From NCBI GenBank assembly GCA_039918235.1, contig JBDSHZ010000092.1:1-64000 (forward strand): a DNA stretch of 64,000 nucleotides, written 5' to 3'. This DNA is from Pseudopedobacter sp039918235. Its GTDB lineage: Bacteria > Bacteroidota > Bacteroidia > Sphingobacteriales > Sphingobacteriaceae. A model generated the notes under the pieces. The model was not told where the DNA came from. It was given only the letters and a program-made list of their open reading frames with translations, and ran no database searches. Position numbers and translations under genes: made by a program. How positions within the stretch are numbered: position 1 is the first letter of the stretch; the number at the start of each line of letters is the position of its first letter. Below, piece by piece: positions 1-7,546 of the stretch.

Positions 1-2609
1 ATCCTTGAAATAAATGGCCATGGACCCATATTTTCTGATTCTTCCTGCACCCATAAAAATTCGGCCTTGGAATATTTTGCTCTTATTTTTGCCAATTGCT
101 CATAAGGTGTTGGATAAATTTGCTCCAATCTTACCACTGCAATATCGTTTTTCTTTAACTTTTCCTGCTCCTCCACTAAATCGTAATAAATCTTACCAGA
201 ACAGATGAGCACACGTCTTACTTGAGCTGCTTTTACGTTTACATCATCAATTACTTCCTGAAATTTGTTTTCAGTAAAATCAACTAATGGTGAAACACAT
301 TTTGGAGAACGTAGTAAACTTTTTGGAGAGAAATTAATCAATGGTTTACGGATGCCTCTGCTTAATTGACGACGTAAAACATGGAAAAACTGTGCCGGTG
401 TGGTACAATTTACAATTTGCCAATTAAATTCGGCACTTAACTCTAAGAAACGTTCTATCCTTGCAGAAGAATGTTCTGGTCCTTGCCCTTCATAACCGTG
501 AGGTAAAAGCATCACCAAACCGTTTGCTCTTTGCCATTTAGTTTCTGCTGCAGAAATATATTGGTCAATAATGATTTGCGCTCCGTTAAAGAAATCTCCA
601 AATTGTGCTTCCCAAATGGTTAAGGCATTTGGATTTGCCATGGCATAACCATACTCAAAGCCTAATACTCCGTATTCAGAAAGGTGGGAATTAAAAATCT
701 CGAAGGGTGCTTGATTTGGTGAAACGTGTTCTAAAGGAGTATATTCTTCCTCAGAATCTTCCACTTTAACCACTGCATGACGATGAGAGAAAGTTCCTCT
801 TTCTACATCTTGCCCGCTCATCCTTACTCTTTTTCCATCATTAACCACACTTGCGTAAGCCATCAATTCGCCCATAGCCCAATCAAAAACATGGGTTTCT
901 TCTGCCATTTTCAAACGCTCTTTAAACAGGCGATCTATTTTAGATAAGAATACTTTGTCTTTTGGCAACTCAGAAATGTTTTTGGCAATCTTTAATAAGG
1001 TTGCTTTATCTACTGAGGTGTCTGGCGAATATTCGAAATCTTCTGGTTTAGAAAAACCCATTTCTTTCCAGGCTCCAGAAAAAGCTGGGTTTATTGGCGC
1101 ACCGTTATCTTGTTTTGATTCATTTAATCTTTCCTGTAATAGCGCTTTAAACTCTTTTTCCATCTGTTTTGCCAAGCTATTATCTACCGTTCCGGAAGAG
1201 AGCAGTTTTTCAACATAAATCTCTCTAGGGTTTTGGTGTTTCTCAATAGCTTTGTATAATAATGGTTGCGTAAAACGTGGTTCGTCAGATTCATTATGTC
1301 CGTACCTGCGGTAGCAAAGAATATCAATAAATACATCATTATGGAAACGCTGACGGTATTCCATGGCCATATTTGTAGCATAAACCAGGGCTTCCACATC
1401 GTCTCCATTTACATGAAAAACAGGAGATAAAGTCACTTTTGCAATATCAGTACAATAGGTAGATGACCTTGCGTCTTTATAGTTAGTGGTAAAGCCAATT
1501 TGATTATTAATCACCAAATGAATAGTTCCACCGGTAGTGTAAGCGTCTAATTTAGACATTTGCAACACCTCATAAACAATTCCCTGCCCTGCAACAGAAG
1601 CATCACCATGCAATAAAATTGGAGCTATTCTTTTGTAATCTCCGTTGTATTTCATGTCCATTTTAGAACGGGTAATCCCTTCTACAACCGCATCTACCGT
1701 TTCAAGGTGAGACGGATTTGGACATAAACTTAGGTGCACTTTTTTATTGTCAGATGTTTCTACATCAGTTGAAAAGCCTAAATGGTATTTTACATCTCCG
1801 CCAAAAGGCAGGTCTTTATTATATTTCCCTTCAAATTCAGAGAAAATATCTTTATAAGTTTTGCCCATAATATTGGTCAAAACATTTAAACGGCCACGGT
1901 GTGCCATTCCTATTACAAATTCCTCTATACCTAATTCAGCTCCTTTTTCTATTACAGAATCTAAAGCCGGAATTAAAGTTTCGGCACCTTCTAAGGAGAA
2001 CCTTTTCTGACCTAAAAATTTAGTACCTAAAAAGTTTTCAAAAGCTACTGCCTGATTTAATTTTAGAAGGATTCTTTTCTTTTTTTCAGTACTGAAATCC
2101 GGAGTATTCCGAGTTTTTTCCATGCGTTCCTCAAACCATTTCAGTTTGATAGGATTTCTCATGTAACGGTACTCAATACCTAATGATTGGCAATAAGTAT
2201 CTTCTAAAAGCTTGCGGATGTCACTTAAAGTTGCTGGGCCTAAGCCTACTTCAACACCTGCTTTAAAAACAGTGTTTAAATCTGCTTTGGTAAAACCAAA
2301 AGTTTCTAATTCCTTACCAGGAAAATATTGTCTTCTTTCCCTTACCGGATTAGTTTTGGTAAAAAGGTGTCCTCTGGTGCGGTAACCATTAATCATGTTA
2401 AGGACATTAATTTCCTTTAAAACATGTTCTGGAGTACTAGAAGTATGGGAAACTTCTGAAGTTTTGCCTTCAGATTGCTGACCGAAGTCAAAACCCTCGA
2501 AAAACTTCTGCCATCCAAAATCTACTGATTCTGGGTTTTCCTTGTAAGACTGGTATAAAGAATCTATATATGCCGAATCTGCGTTGCTGAGATAAGATAA
2601 ACTATCCAT
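1..2609 (-). CDS. sucA: 2-oxoglutarate dehydrogenase E1 component (partial, C-terminus cut by window edge)
   Basis: Thiamine-diphosphate E1 subunit of the 2-oxoglutarate dehydrogenase complex; decarboxylates 2-oxoglutarate in the TCA cycle. I translated the minus strand from the ATG at 2607-2609 (MDSLSYLSNADSAYIDSLYQ). The frame stays open to position 1, giving about 869 residues; the family is usually 900-950, so about 50 C-terminal residues lie outside. Recognisable blocks include the N-terminal E2-binding helix (WQKFFEGFDFG), EFVIGMAHRGRLNVL, LLHGDASVAGQGIVYEVLQM, the ThDP/Mg region ending NNQIGFTTN, and the C-terminal MLLPHGYEGQGPEHSSARIE. The E2 partner (sucB) would be expected beyond the left edge. 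The gene is read towards the edge, with 115 bp separating its start from the end of the MerR gene. Confidence 0.96.
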   Translation of the reverse strand, partial: MDSLSYLSNADSAYIDSLYQSYKENPESVDFGWQKFFEGFDFGQQSEGKTSEVSHTSSTPEHVLKEINVLNMINGYRTRGHLFTKTNPVRERRQYFPGKELETFGFTKADLNTVFKAGVEVGLGPATLSDIRKLLEDTYCQSLGIEYRYMRNPIKLKWFEERMEKTRNTPDFSTEKKKRILLKLNQAVAFENFLGTKFLGQKRFSLEGAETLIPALDSVIEKGAELGIEEFVIGMAHRGRLNVLTNIMGKTYKDIFSEFEGKYNKDLPFGGDVKYHLGFSTDVETSDNKKVHLSLCPNPSHLETVDAVVEGITRSKMDMKYNGDYKRIAPILLHGDASVAGQGIVYEVLQMSKLDAYTTGGTIHLVINNQIGFTTNYKDARSSTYCTDIAKVTLSPVFHVNGDDVEALVYATNMAMEYRQRFHNDVFIDILCYRRYGHNESDEPRFTQPLLYKAIEKHQNPREIYVEKLLSSGTVDNSLAKQMEKEFKALLQERLNESKQDNGAPINPAFSGAWKEMGFSKPEDFEYSPDTSVDKATLLKIAKNISELPKDKVFLSKIDRLFKERLKMAEETHVFDWAMGELMAYASVVNDGKRVRMSGQDVERGTFSHRHAVVKVEDSEEEYTPLEHVSPNQAPFEIFNSHLSEYGVLGFEYGYAMANPNALTIWEAQFGDFFNGAQIIIDQYISAAETKWQRANGLVMLLPHGYEGQGPEHSSARIERFLELSAEFNWQIVNCTTPAQFFHVLRRQLSRGIRKPLINFSPKSLLRSPKCVSPLVDFTENKFQEVIDDVNVKAAQVRRVLICSGKIYYDLVEEQEKLKKNDIAVVRLEQIYPTPYEQLAKIRAKYSKAEFLWVQEESENMGPWPFISR

Positions 2610-2724
2610 CAAAAAAATATTGTATGTAGGAGCAAAAGTAAAAAAATAGGATGGTAAACCATTAATTTAAAAGGATTAAATTAATGATTTTGTATCTGAG
2701 TGGTTTAAAGAAACAAAAATGAGT

Positions 2725-3597
2725 TTATTGAATAAATTTCTCATTGAATTCTGAAACATTTTTAATCACAATAACATTTTTGTGTTTTTCAATATTTTTT
2801 AAATAAAGGGGATTTCCAGCAACAATTAGAGGTGTTTCTTGTAAATTTTGTTTTAATTTTTGAATAATGCTATTCACATTATTTTCATTTTCATGATTGT
2901 TGATTACCGTTAAAGCATAATCTGGCTTATAAGACAAAACGACTTCTTCTAAAGTGTCTTCAGGTAAGTTTTGGCCTAAATAAAGTGTTTGATGCCCACT
3001 GTTTTTGATCATGTATTGGCTAAAGAGTAATCCTATGTCTTGATGTTCATTTTTAGGTAAAAACAGTAAAAATTTCTTTGGATTTATAGCCTTTTTTTGA
3101 TGACCTGAACTGGTAAGTTGAATTATTTTTTGTGCTATTTTGTGAGTTGAAAAATACTCATGAGCCCTATTTATGGCTCTGGTTTGCCACATAAAGCCCA
3201 TCTTTCTAAGAAAAGGAAATACAATAGTTGACATTGCTTTTTCCATTCCAAATTCTTTTATACAGCTATTTAGGAGGTTGTCAAATTCTACCTCATCCAT
3301 TTTCAGCATGGCATTAGCTAGTAGCTGAACATTAATATTATAGTCATCTACCTTTAAGTTTTTAACAAGATTGGTCATCTCGGTTAAATCCATTTTCGAA
3401 ATTTTCGAAATCTTGTAGCCGTTTTCATTAAGAGTGGCGATGTTCAGAAACATGCATAAGTCAACATCGTCATAATACCTGATGTTGGTTTGTGTACGCT
3501 TTGAAGTAAAAAAATGATAACGTTTTTCCCAAACCCGAATGGTGTGGGCTTTAATACCGGTAAGATTTTCAATATCACTGATGGAAAATTTTTTCAT
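2725..3597 (-). CDS. MerR-family regulator with degenerate B12-binding-like domain (CarH/LitR type)
   Basis: 290 residues. Residues 1-75 form a MerR winged helix (SISDIENLTGIKAHTIRVWE, then the wing NIRYYDD). Residues 85-165 fit the helical cap and 175-290 the Rossmann-like cobalamin-binding domain of CarH/LitR light sensors. In that family a Trp-x9-Glu-His motif packs on the upper face of adenosylcobalamin and DxHxxG supplies the lower ligand. Here W137 and E147 are present, but the following residue is Tyr148, and the second motif reads E184-H185-Q186-D187-I188-G189, putting Gln at the His position. B12 binding is therefore doubtful. It lies downstream of the cryptochrome gene on the same strand, with a 141-bp gap that may hold its own promoter. 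A light- or redox-responsive role is inference from the family and its neighbours. Confidence 0.85.
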   Translation of the reverse strand: MKKFSISDIENLTGIKAHTIRVWEKRYHFFTSKRTQTNIRYYDDVDLCMFLNIATLNENGYKISKISKMDLTEMTNLVKNLKVDDYNINVQLLANAMLKMDEVEFDNLLNSCIKEFGMEKAMSTIVFPFLRKMGFMWQTRAINRAHEYFSTHKIAQKIIQLTSSGHQKKAINPKKFLLFLPKNEHQDIGLLFSQYMIKNSGHQTLYLGQNLPEDTLEEVVLSYKPDYALTVINNHENENNVNSIIQKLKQNLQETPLIVAGNPLYLKNIEKHKNVIVIKNVSEFNEKFIQ

Positions 3598-3614
3598 TGA
3601 TGGTCTTAAAGATA

Positions 3615-3660
3615 TTTTTGTTTATCCGTTTAGTTAACAGGTTGAACAAAATTAATCACT
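3615..3660. promoter_or_regulatory. Candidate promoter/operator of the MerR gene
   Basis: On the minus strand, just upstream of the MerR start, the sequence contains GTTCAAC and GTTAAC separated by two bases, followed by TAAACGGATAAACAA. Similar GTTTAAC/GTTAAAC elements precede the TIGR03643 gene and the PTPS gene. MerR regulators usually bind between promoter boxes of their own and target genes, so these could be a shared operator. This is pattern matching only. Confidence 0.3.
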
Positions 3661-3738
3661 CTTTGTTTTTTATCTATAACTATCAATTGGGGTTATTTAT
3701 TTTAATGTGAAATGAGGATGATATTGAAACTACTCGTT

Positions 3739-5052
3739 TTATTTATGGCTTAGCTCAGGAAGCCAGAGGTTAACATACTCTCCTTTTGGGTCATACTCCT
3801 GAGCTTGTTTTTCAATATTAAAATGTCGGTTCTCACGAGGGTCGTTTCCGACTCCGGCAATATAAGCCCAGTTTCCCCAATTGCTGGCCGGGCTATAGTC
3901 GATCAGTTTTTCTTCAAAATAAGCAGCGCCCCAAGTCCAGTTTACCATTAAATCCTTTGCGAGATAAGAGGCTACATTCTGTCTACCTCTATTGCTCATA
4001 AAACCGGTAAGATTTAATTCTTTCATATTGGCATCGATAAATGGGATTCCGGTTTGGGCATTCTTCCATTTTTCAAAAAGCGCTTCCTGATTTGGTGCTA
4101 ATTCTTGTTTAACGCCTTTAAAACCATTATCAATAAAATATTTTGTACCGTGTTTTTTAAACATGAAACGGAAATAATCCCTCCATAATAATTCAAAAAT
4201 CAACCAGTAGGTAGAATCATTTGCGCCTTTTTCCTTTTCATATTTTTTTATTTCCCAATAAATTTCTCTAGGAGAAAGACAGCCTGCAGAAAGCCAAGCC
4301 GAAAATTTGGAGCTATAATCACCTCCTATTAAACCGTTTCTTGTTTTTTTATAAGATAAAAGCAGATCCGAATCCCACAGGTAATATTTCAATCTTTTTA
4401 AACCTTCCATTTCGCCTCCTTTAAAATTCATCACACTCCTTTCGTCCTGAATTGGTGTTTCAAGCCCTAAACTTTCTAAAGTAGGAAGGGATGATTCCTC
4501 TAAATTATTGGGAACTACAATTTTTTCTGGTGTTTTGAAAGATGGCCTGATGAAACCCTCTCTTTCAGCCTTTTTTCTGAAGCTGGTAAACACATCTGGA
4601 ATATCTTTAATGGGGAAAGGTAAATCTTCTTTGTGATAGAGGGTATGGCCAATAAAATGTTTCAGATTAATCTGCATCTTCCATAAAGCATCTTCTGTTG
4701 CTGACGAAATTTCCGTTTCTTCTGATGCTACTTCACGGTGATGATAAACTTCATCTACCTTATATTTTTTACATAATGCTGGAATAATTTCTTCTGGCTT
4801 TCCTTGAGTGATTAATAAATCGCCACCTAGTTTTTTTAGGGATGATTTTAAATCGGCTACACTTTCTAAAAAGAATTGCGCCCTAAAATTGCCTGTTTTT
4901 TGAGTTTCATAAACAGTTTGGGTGAAGTATCTAGGATCAAAACAATAAACAGGGATAATTTGGGAAGCTTTTTCAGTTGCTTCTAAAAGTATCTCGTTAT
5001 CATGTATTCGTAGATCGTTTCTAAACCAAACCAGTATAGTTTTATCACTCAT
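3739..5052 (-). CDS. Cryptochrome DASH / DNA photolyase family protein
   Basis: 437 residues, typical for bacterial cry-DASH. The N-terminal photolyase domain begins TILVWFRNDLRIHDNE and binds a folate (MTHF) antenna in this family. The C-terminal FAD domain carries WLSAGCLSPREIYWEI, ELLWRDYFRFM, TGFMSNRGRQNVASYLAKDL and the DASH hallmark AYIAGVGNDPRENRHFNIEK near the end. Members repair cyclobutane dimers, mainly in single-stranded DNA, and/or sense blue light. The start ATG at 5050-5052 gives the expected MSDKTILVWFRNDLR. It is preceded by 47 bp and a DUF2256 gene on the same strand, a combination common beside photolyases. The pterin genes across the divergent promoter could supply its antenna pathway. 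Confidence 0.93.
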   Translation of the reverse strand: MSDKTILVWFRNDLRIHDNEILLEATEKASQIIPVYCFDPRYFTQTVYETQKTGNFRAQFFLESVADLKSSLKKLGGDLLITQGKPEEIIPALCKKYKVDEVYHHREVASEETEISSATEDALWKMQINLKHFIGHTLYHKEDLPFPIKDIPDVFTSFRKKAEREGFIRPSFKTPEKIVVPNNLEESSLPTLESLGLETPIQDERSVMNFKGGEMEGLKRLKYYLWDSDLLLSYKKTRNGLIGGDYSSKFSAWLSAGCLSPREIYWEIKKYEKEKGANDSTYWLIFELLWRDYFRFMFKKHGTKYFIDNGFKGVKQELAPNQEALFEKWKNAQTGIPFIDANMKELNLTGFMSNRGRQNVASYLAKDLMVNWTWGAAYFEEKLIDYSPASNWGNWAYIAGVGNDPRENRHFNIEKQAQEYDPKGEYVNLWLPELSHK

Positions 5053-5099
5053 AATTATTAAAAGAATTTTTCCTGATCAGAAATTGAAAGCAAAATTGC

Positions 5100-5255
5100 T
5101 TATAATTTAATGTTTCGGCAACGTTCGGAGCAATATTTTACGTCATTCCAACAATTTCTCCATTTTTTACGCCAGCTAAAAGGTTTTTTACATGCCAAAC
5201 AATTTTTTGTGGGAAGGTTTGCTTTTGCTATAATTTGTCCGCTTTTATTTTGCAA
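5100..5255 (-). CDS. DUF2256 family small Cys-rich protein, TTG start
   Basis: A 51-residue protein read on the minus strand, ending at TAA (5100-5102). The core ANLPTKNCLACKKPFSWRKK, then WRNCWNDVKYCSERCR, matches the DUF2256 pattern: CxxC, a PFxWRKKW segment, then YCSxRC, with four cysteines able to bind one zinc. No ATG exists in this frame between the preceding in-frame stop (5268-5270) and the conserved core, so TTG at 5253-5255 is the most sensible start (MQNKSGQIIAKANLP). DUF2256 genes are frequently found next to cry-DASH/photolyase genes, and this one sits 47 bp upstream of one. The molecular function is unknown to me. Confidence 0.85.
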   Translation of the reverse strand: MQNKSGQIIAKANLPTKNCLACKKPFSWRKKWRNCWNDVKYCSERCRNIKL

Positions 5256-5283
5256 TGGCTTTAATTTTTATTGGAGCATTAGG

Positions 5284-5303
5284 CCTGCCTGTCGGCAGAC
5301 AGG
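5284..5303. repeat. REP-like palindrome (copy 1)
   Basis: Near-perfect palindrome CCTGCCTGTCGGCAGACAGG in the divergent region between the DUF2256 and TIGR03643 genes. It is the exact reverse complement of the copy at 8314-8333. Confidence 0.75.
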
Positions 5304-5370
5304 GATTCACAATAATAAATCTAAAAGCTCAAACATCCCGAAATTCTCGCGATGGAAATGCCCAAAGCTT

Positions 5371-5385
5371 TATTGTTAAACAATA
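5371..5385. promoter_or_regulatory. 15-bp perfect palindrome, candidate operator
   Basis: TATTGTTAAACAATA reads the same on both strands around the central A. It is 25 bp upstream of the TIGR03643 start and about 115 bp upstream of the divergent DUF2256 start. Its GTTAAAC core resembles elements before the PTPS and MerR genes, so it may be bound by the local MerR regulator. No binding evidence is available. Confidence 0.4.
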
Positions 5386-5409
5386 CGATAGTGAAGATGT
5401 TTGTACGAT

Positions 5410-5697
5410 ATGGAAACTGAACTTAAAAACTTAACGTTAAAAGATATAGACCGGATAATTGAAATGGCATGGGAAGACCGTACACCTTTTGAGGCGATAG
5501 AAAGTCAGTTTAATTTAAATGAGGGAAACGTGATTAGGTTAATGAGGAGGGAATTAAAACCTGCCAGCTGGCGTTTATGGCGTGAGAGAGCACAACAAAA
5601 ATCTCAAAAGCATTTAAAAAAACGAAGCAGTGAGATTGACCGTTTTAAATGTACCAGGCAAAGGCAAATTACTTTCAACAAGATTTCTAAAAGATAA
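5410..5697 (+). CDS. TIGR03643/DUF2805-type small protein
   Basis: 95 residues from ATG 5410 (METELKNLTLKDIDRIIEMA); a TTG at 5401 could add three residues but is less likely. The body is a helix-turn-helix-like, basic domain: LKDIDRIIEMAWEDRTPFEAIESQFNL, then EGNVIRLMRRELKPASWRLWRERA, typical of the TIGR03643 (DUF2805) family. The C-terminus is lysine/arginine rich. Members commonly neighbour cryptochrome DASH and DUF2256 genes. The fold suggests a nucleic-acid-binding protein, but no activity is established to my knowledge. It is transcribed away from the cryptochrome operon, 75 bp upstream of the PTPS gene, so it may start the same transcript. Confidence 0.82.
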   Translation: METELKNLTLKDIDRIIEMAWEDRTPFEAIESQFNLNEGNVIRLMRRELKPASWRLWRERAQQKSQKHLKKRSSEIDRFKCTRQRQITFNKISKR

Positions 5698-5710
5698 CAT
5701 GACAATATTC

Positions 5711-5740
5711 TGTTTAACAATTTTTTTATTTACTTAAACA
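5711..5740. promoter_or_regulatory. Inverted repeat upstream of the pterin gene cluster
   Basis: TGTTTAA (5711-5717) and TTAAACA (5734-5740) form an inverted repeat with a 16-bp gap, followed by an AT-rich TATAAT-like stretch at about 5745-5750. It lies 33-62 bp before the PTPS start, the expected place for an operator/promoter. It resembles the palindrome at 5371-5385. Confidence 0.4.
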
Positions 5741-5772
5741 AAATTATAATTTAAGAGTTAACAACATTAATA

Positions 5773-6186
5773 ATGAAAAATAAAGTAGCCGTTTTTAGAA
5801 AAGAACATTTTAATGCCGCACACAGGCTTCATGTAGCTGATTGGAGTGAGGATAAGAATAAACAGGTTTTTGGGAAGTGTAACAATCCAAATTACCATGG
5901 GCATAATTACGAACTTATTGTGAAGGTTACAGGTGTTGTGGATGAGGAAACAGGCTATTTATTAGATATGAAAATACTTTCTGACCTGATAAATAACAAA
6001 GTGCTGGAAAGATTTGATCATAAAAATTTAAATCTCGATGTAGAAGAGTTTAAAAACTTAAACCCTACTGCAGAGCATATTGCTATGGTGATTTATAATT
6101 TATTGAGAGACGATATTGATCCTGAAATGGATTTGAAAGTGATTTTATATGAAACTGAAAGAAACTATGTTGAATACCCCGCTTAA
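5773..6186 (+). CDS. 6-pyruvoyltetrahydropterin synthase family protein (CX5HGH type)
   Basis: 137 residues, T-fold enzyme acting on 7,8-dihydroneopterin triphosphate. Zinc ligands are H17, H42 and H44; the catalytic Cys is C36 in KCNNPNYHGHNY; D82-H83 (FDHKNLN) and E127 (YETERN) complete the site. The spacing CX5HGH is that of true PTPS/PTPS-II enzymes, while queuosine-pathway QueD normally has CX3HGH, so I favour tetrahydropterin synthesis over preQ0. It overlaps folE by 38 bp, which makes GTP to dihydroneopterin triphosphate to 6-pyruvoyltetrahydropterin a plausible local route, with the adjacent SDR as a candidate reductase. Alternative: a QueD or PTPS-III side role in folate synthesis. 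Confidence 0.88.
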   Translation: MKNKVAVFRKEHFNAAHRLHVADWSEDKNKQVFGKCNNPNYHGHNYELIVKVTGVVDEETGYLLDMKILSDLINNKVLERFDHKNLNLDVEEFKNLNPTAEHIAMVIYNLLRDDIDPEMDLKVILYETERNYVEYPA

Positions 6187-6847
6187 CACTTATTCTGAAG
6201 AGAATATTTTAATTGACGCCATTGGTGAAGAACATGTTGGAACATCATATGATACACCATTAAGAGAAGATGCTTTCTCATTAGATGATGATACCAAAAT
6301 TGAAATGATTGAAAAGCATTTCAAAAGTATTATGGAAATAATGGGTTTGGATTTAAGCGATGACAGCCTGAGAGGCACTCCAAAAAGATTTGCCAAAATG
6401 TATATCAATGAAATTTTTAGAGGATTAAATCCCGATAATAAGCCAGACATTAGGCTGTTCGACAATAAGTACCAATACAGCCAAATGCTGGTTGAAAATA
6501 ACATTACGCTTTACAGCAATTGCGAGCATCATTTTGTGCCCATCATAGGTAAGGCACATGTAGCTTATATTAGCAGTGGAAAAGTAATTGGTTTATCTAA
6601 GCTGAACAGAATTGTACAGTATTTTGCACAACGTCCGCAAGTGCAAGAACGCTTAAACGTACAGATTGCCAATGAATTGAAAAAGATTTTGAATACAGAA
6701 GATGTTGCGGTATTAATTGATGCCTCACATCTTTGTGTTTCTTCAAGAGGAATTAAGGACACGCAAAGTTCAACGATTACAGCTGAATATCATGGGAAAT
6801 TTTTAGATGCTGACACTCGGAATGAATTTTTAAAACACATTGGTTAA
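6149..6847 (+). CDS. folE: GTP cyclohydrolase I
   Basis: Converts GTP to 7,8-dihydroneopterin triphosphate, the entry to folate and tetrahydropterins. 232 residues including a longer N-terminal tail. Zinc ligands sit in LYSNCEHHFVP and ASHLCVSSRG; RGTPKRFAKMY, GLSKLNRIVQYFAQRPQVQE and QSSTITAEYHG are family blocks. The gene begins inside the PTPS gene (ATG 6149, or ATG 6167 giving MLNTPLNTYS), and the SDR gene starts directly after its stop, so the three are very likely translationally coupled. Light-inducible folE genes accompany photolyases in other bacteria (known for Pseudomonas LitR/PplR regulons), which fits this context. Whether a second folE exists elsewhere cannot be seen. Confidence 0.95.
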   Translation: MKLKETMLNTPLNTYSEENILIDAIGEEHVGTSYDTPLREDAFSLDDDTKIEMIEKHFKSIMEIMGLDLSDDSLRGTPKRFAKMYINEIFRGLNPDNKPDIRLFDNKYQYSQMLVENNITLYSNCEHHFVPIIGKAHVAYISSGKVIGLSKLNRIVQYFAQRPQVQERLNVQIANELKKILNTEDVAVLIDASHLCVSSRGIKDTQSSTITAEYHGKFLDADTRNEFLKHIG

Positions 6848-7546
6848 ATGAATTATTTAGTAATAGGCGGAAGCTCGGGAATTGGATTGGCATTGGTTAA
6901 AAAAATGATAGCCGAAGGGCATCAGGTTTTTGCTGCATCACGCCAAAAAGGTGATTTGCCAAATGAAGCAAACTTTATAGAATTTGACGCTACAGGAGAA
7001 GTTGAAAAACTAAAATATGAACTTCCGGATGTTTTAGATGGATTAGCCTATTGCCCCGGAACCATAAATTTAAAGCCATTTGCCCGCTTAACAGAAGCAG
7101 ACTTTATGGAAGATTTTAAGATAAATGTTTTGGGCGCAGTGAAGGTGATTCAGATAGCTTTAAATGCGCTAAAGAAATCAGAAAATGCTTCAGTTATATT
7201 ATTCAGTACGGTTGCTGTGCAAGTGGGAATGGGTTTTCATTCAAGTATTGCCACTTCTAAAGGGGCAATAGAAGGCTTAACAAAATCTTTAGCAGCAGAA
7301 TTTTCTGCTCTTGGCATAAGAGTGAATGCTTTGGCGCCATCTCTAACAAATACTCCTTTGGCAAAGGGTTTAATTTCAACACCTGAAAGAATTGAAGCTT
7401 CAGAAAAGCGACATCCTTTAGGCAGAATTGGTACGCCAGAAGATTTAGCTGAGGCCGCTTTTTTCCTGCTTTCTAAAAATAGTTCTTGGATAACCGGACA
7501 AATTATAGGTGTGGATGGAGGAATGTCATCAATTAGAAACTTTTAA
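6848..7546 (+). CDS. SDR-family oxidoreductase lacking the canonical catalytic Tyr
   Basis: 232 residues with a classical short-chain dehydrogenase fold: nucleotide-binding GGSSGIG at 7-13, an NVLG-type segment at 93-96, Ser120 in ILFSTVAV and Lys138 in TSKGAIEG. In classical SDRs the motif is YxxxK; here the residue four before Lys138 is Ile134, so the proton-donor Tyr is missing. The C-terminus (TGQIIGVDGGMSS) is normal. It starts immediately after the folE stop and is followed without gap by a flavin reductase-like gene. Position suggests a pterin or flavin-linked reduction (sepiapterin-reductase-like), but the altered active site makes the reaction uncertain. Confidence 0.85.
   Translation: MNYLVIGGSSGIGLALVKKMIAEGHQVFAASRQKGDLPNEANFIEFDATGEVEKLKYELPDVLDGLAYCPGTINLKPFARLTEADFMEDFKINVLGAVKVIQIALNALKKSENASVILFSTVAVQVGMGFHSSIATSKGAIEGLTKSLAAEFSALGIRVNALAPSLTNTPLAKGLISTPERIEASEKRHPLGRIGTPEDLAEAAFFLLSKNSSWITGQIIGVDGGMSSIRNF

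Noticed and set aside
1184..1408. Short minus-strand frame inside sucA
   Set aside because: It is out of frame with the clear sucA reading frame that spans the whole region.
5110..5379. Plus-strand open frame of 89 codons opposite the DUF2256 gene
   Set aside because: It is the antisense of the DUF2256 coding region followed by translated REP sequence (PACRQTG), and has no domain of its own.
6190..6762. Minus-strand frames opposite folE
   Set aside because: Antisense shadows of a well-supported GTP cyclohydrolase gene, with hydrophobic low-complexity translation.
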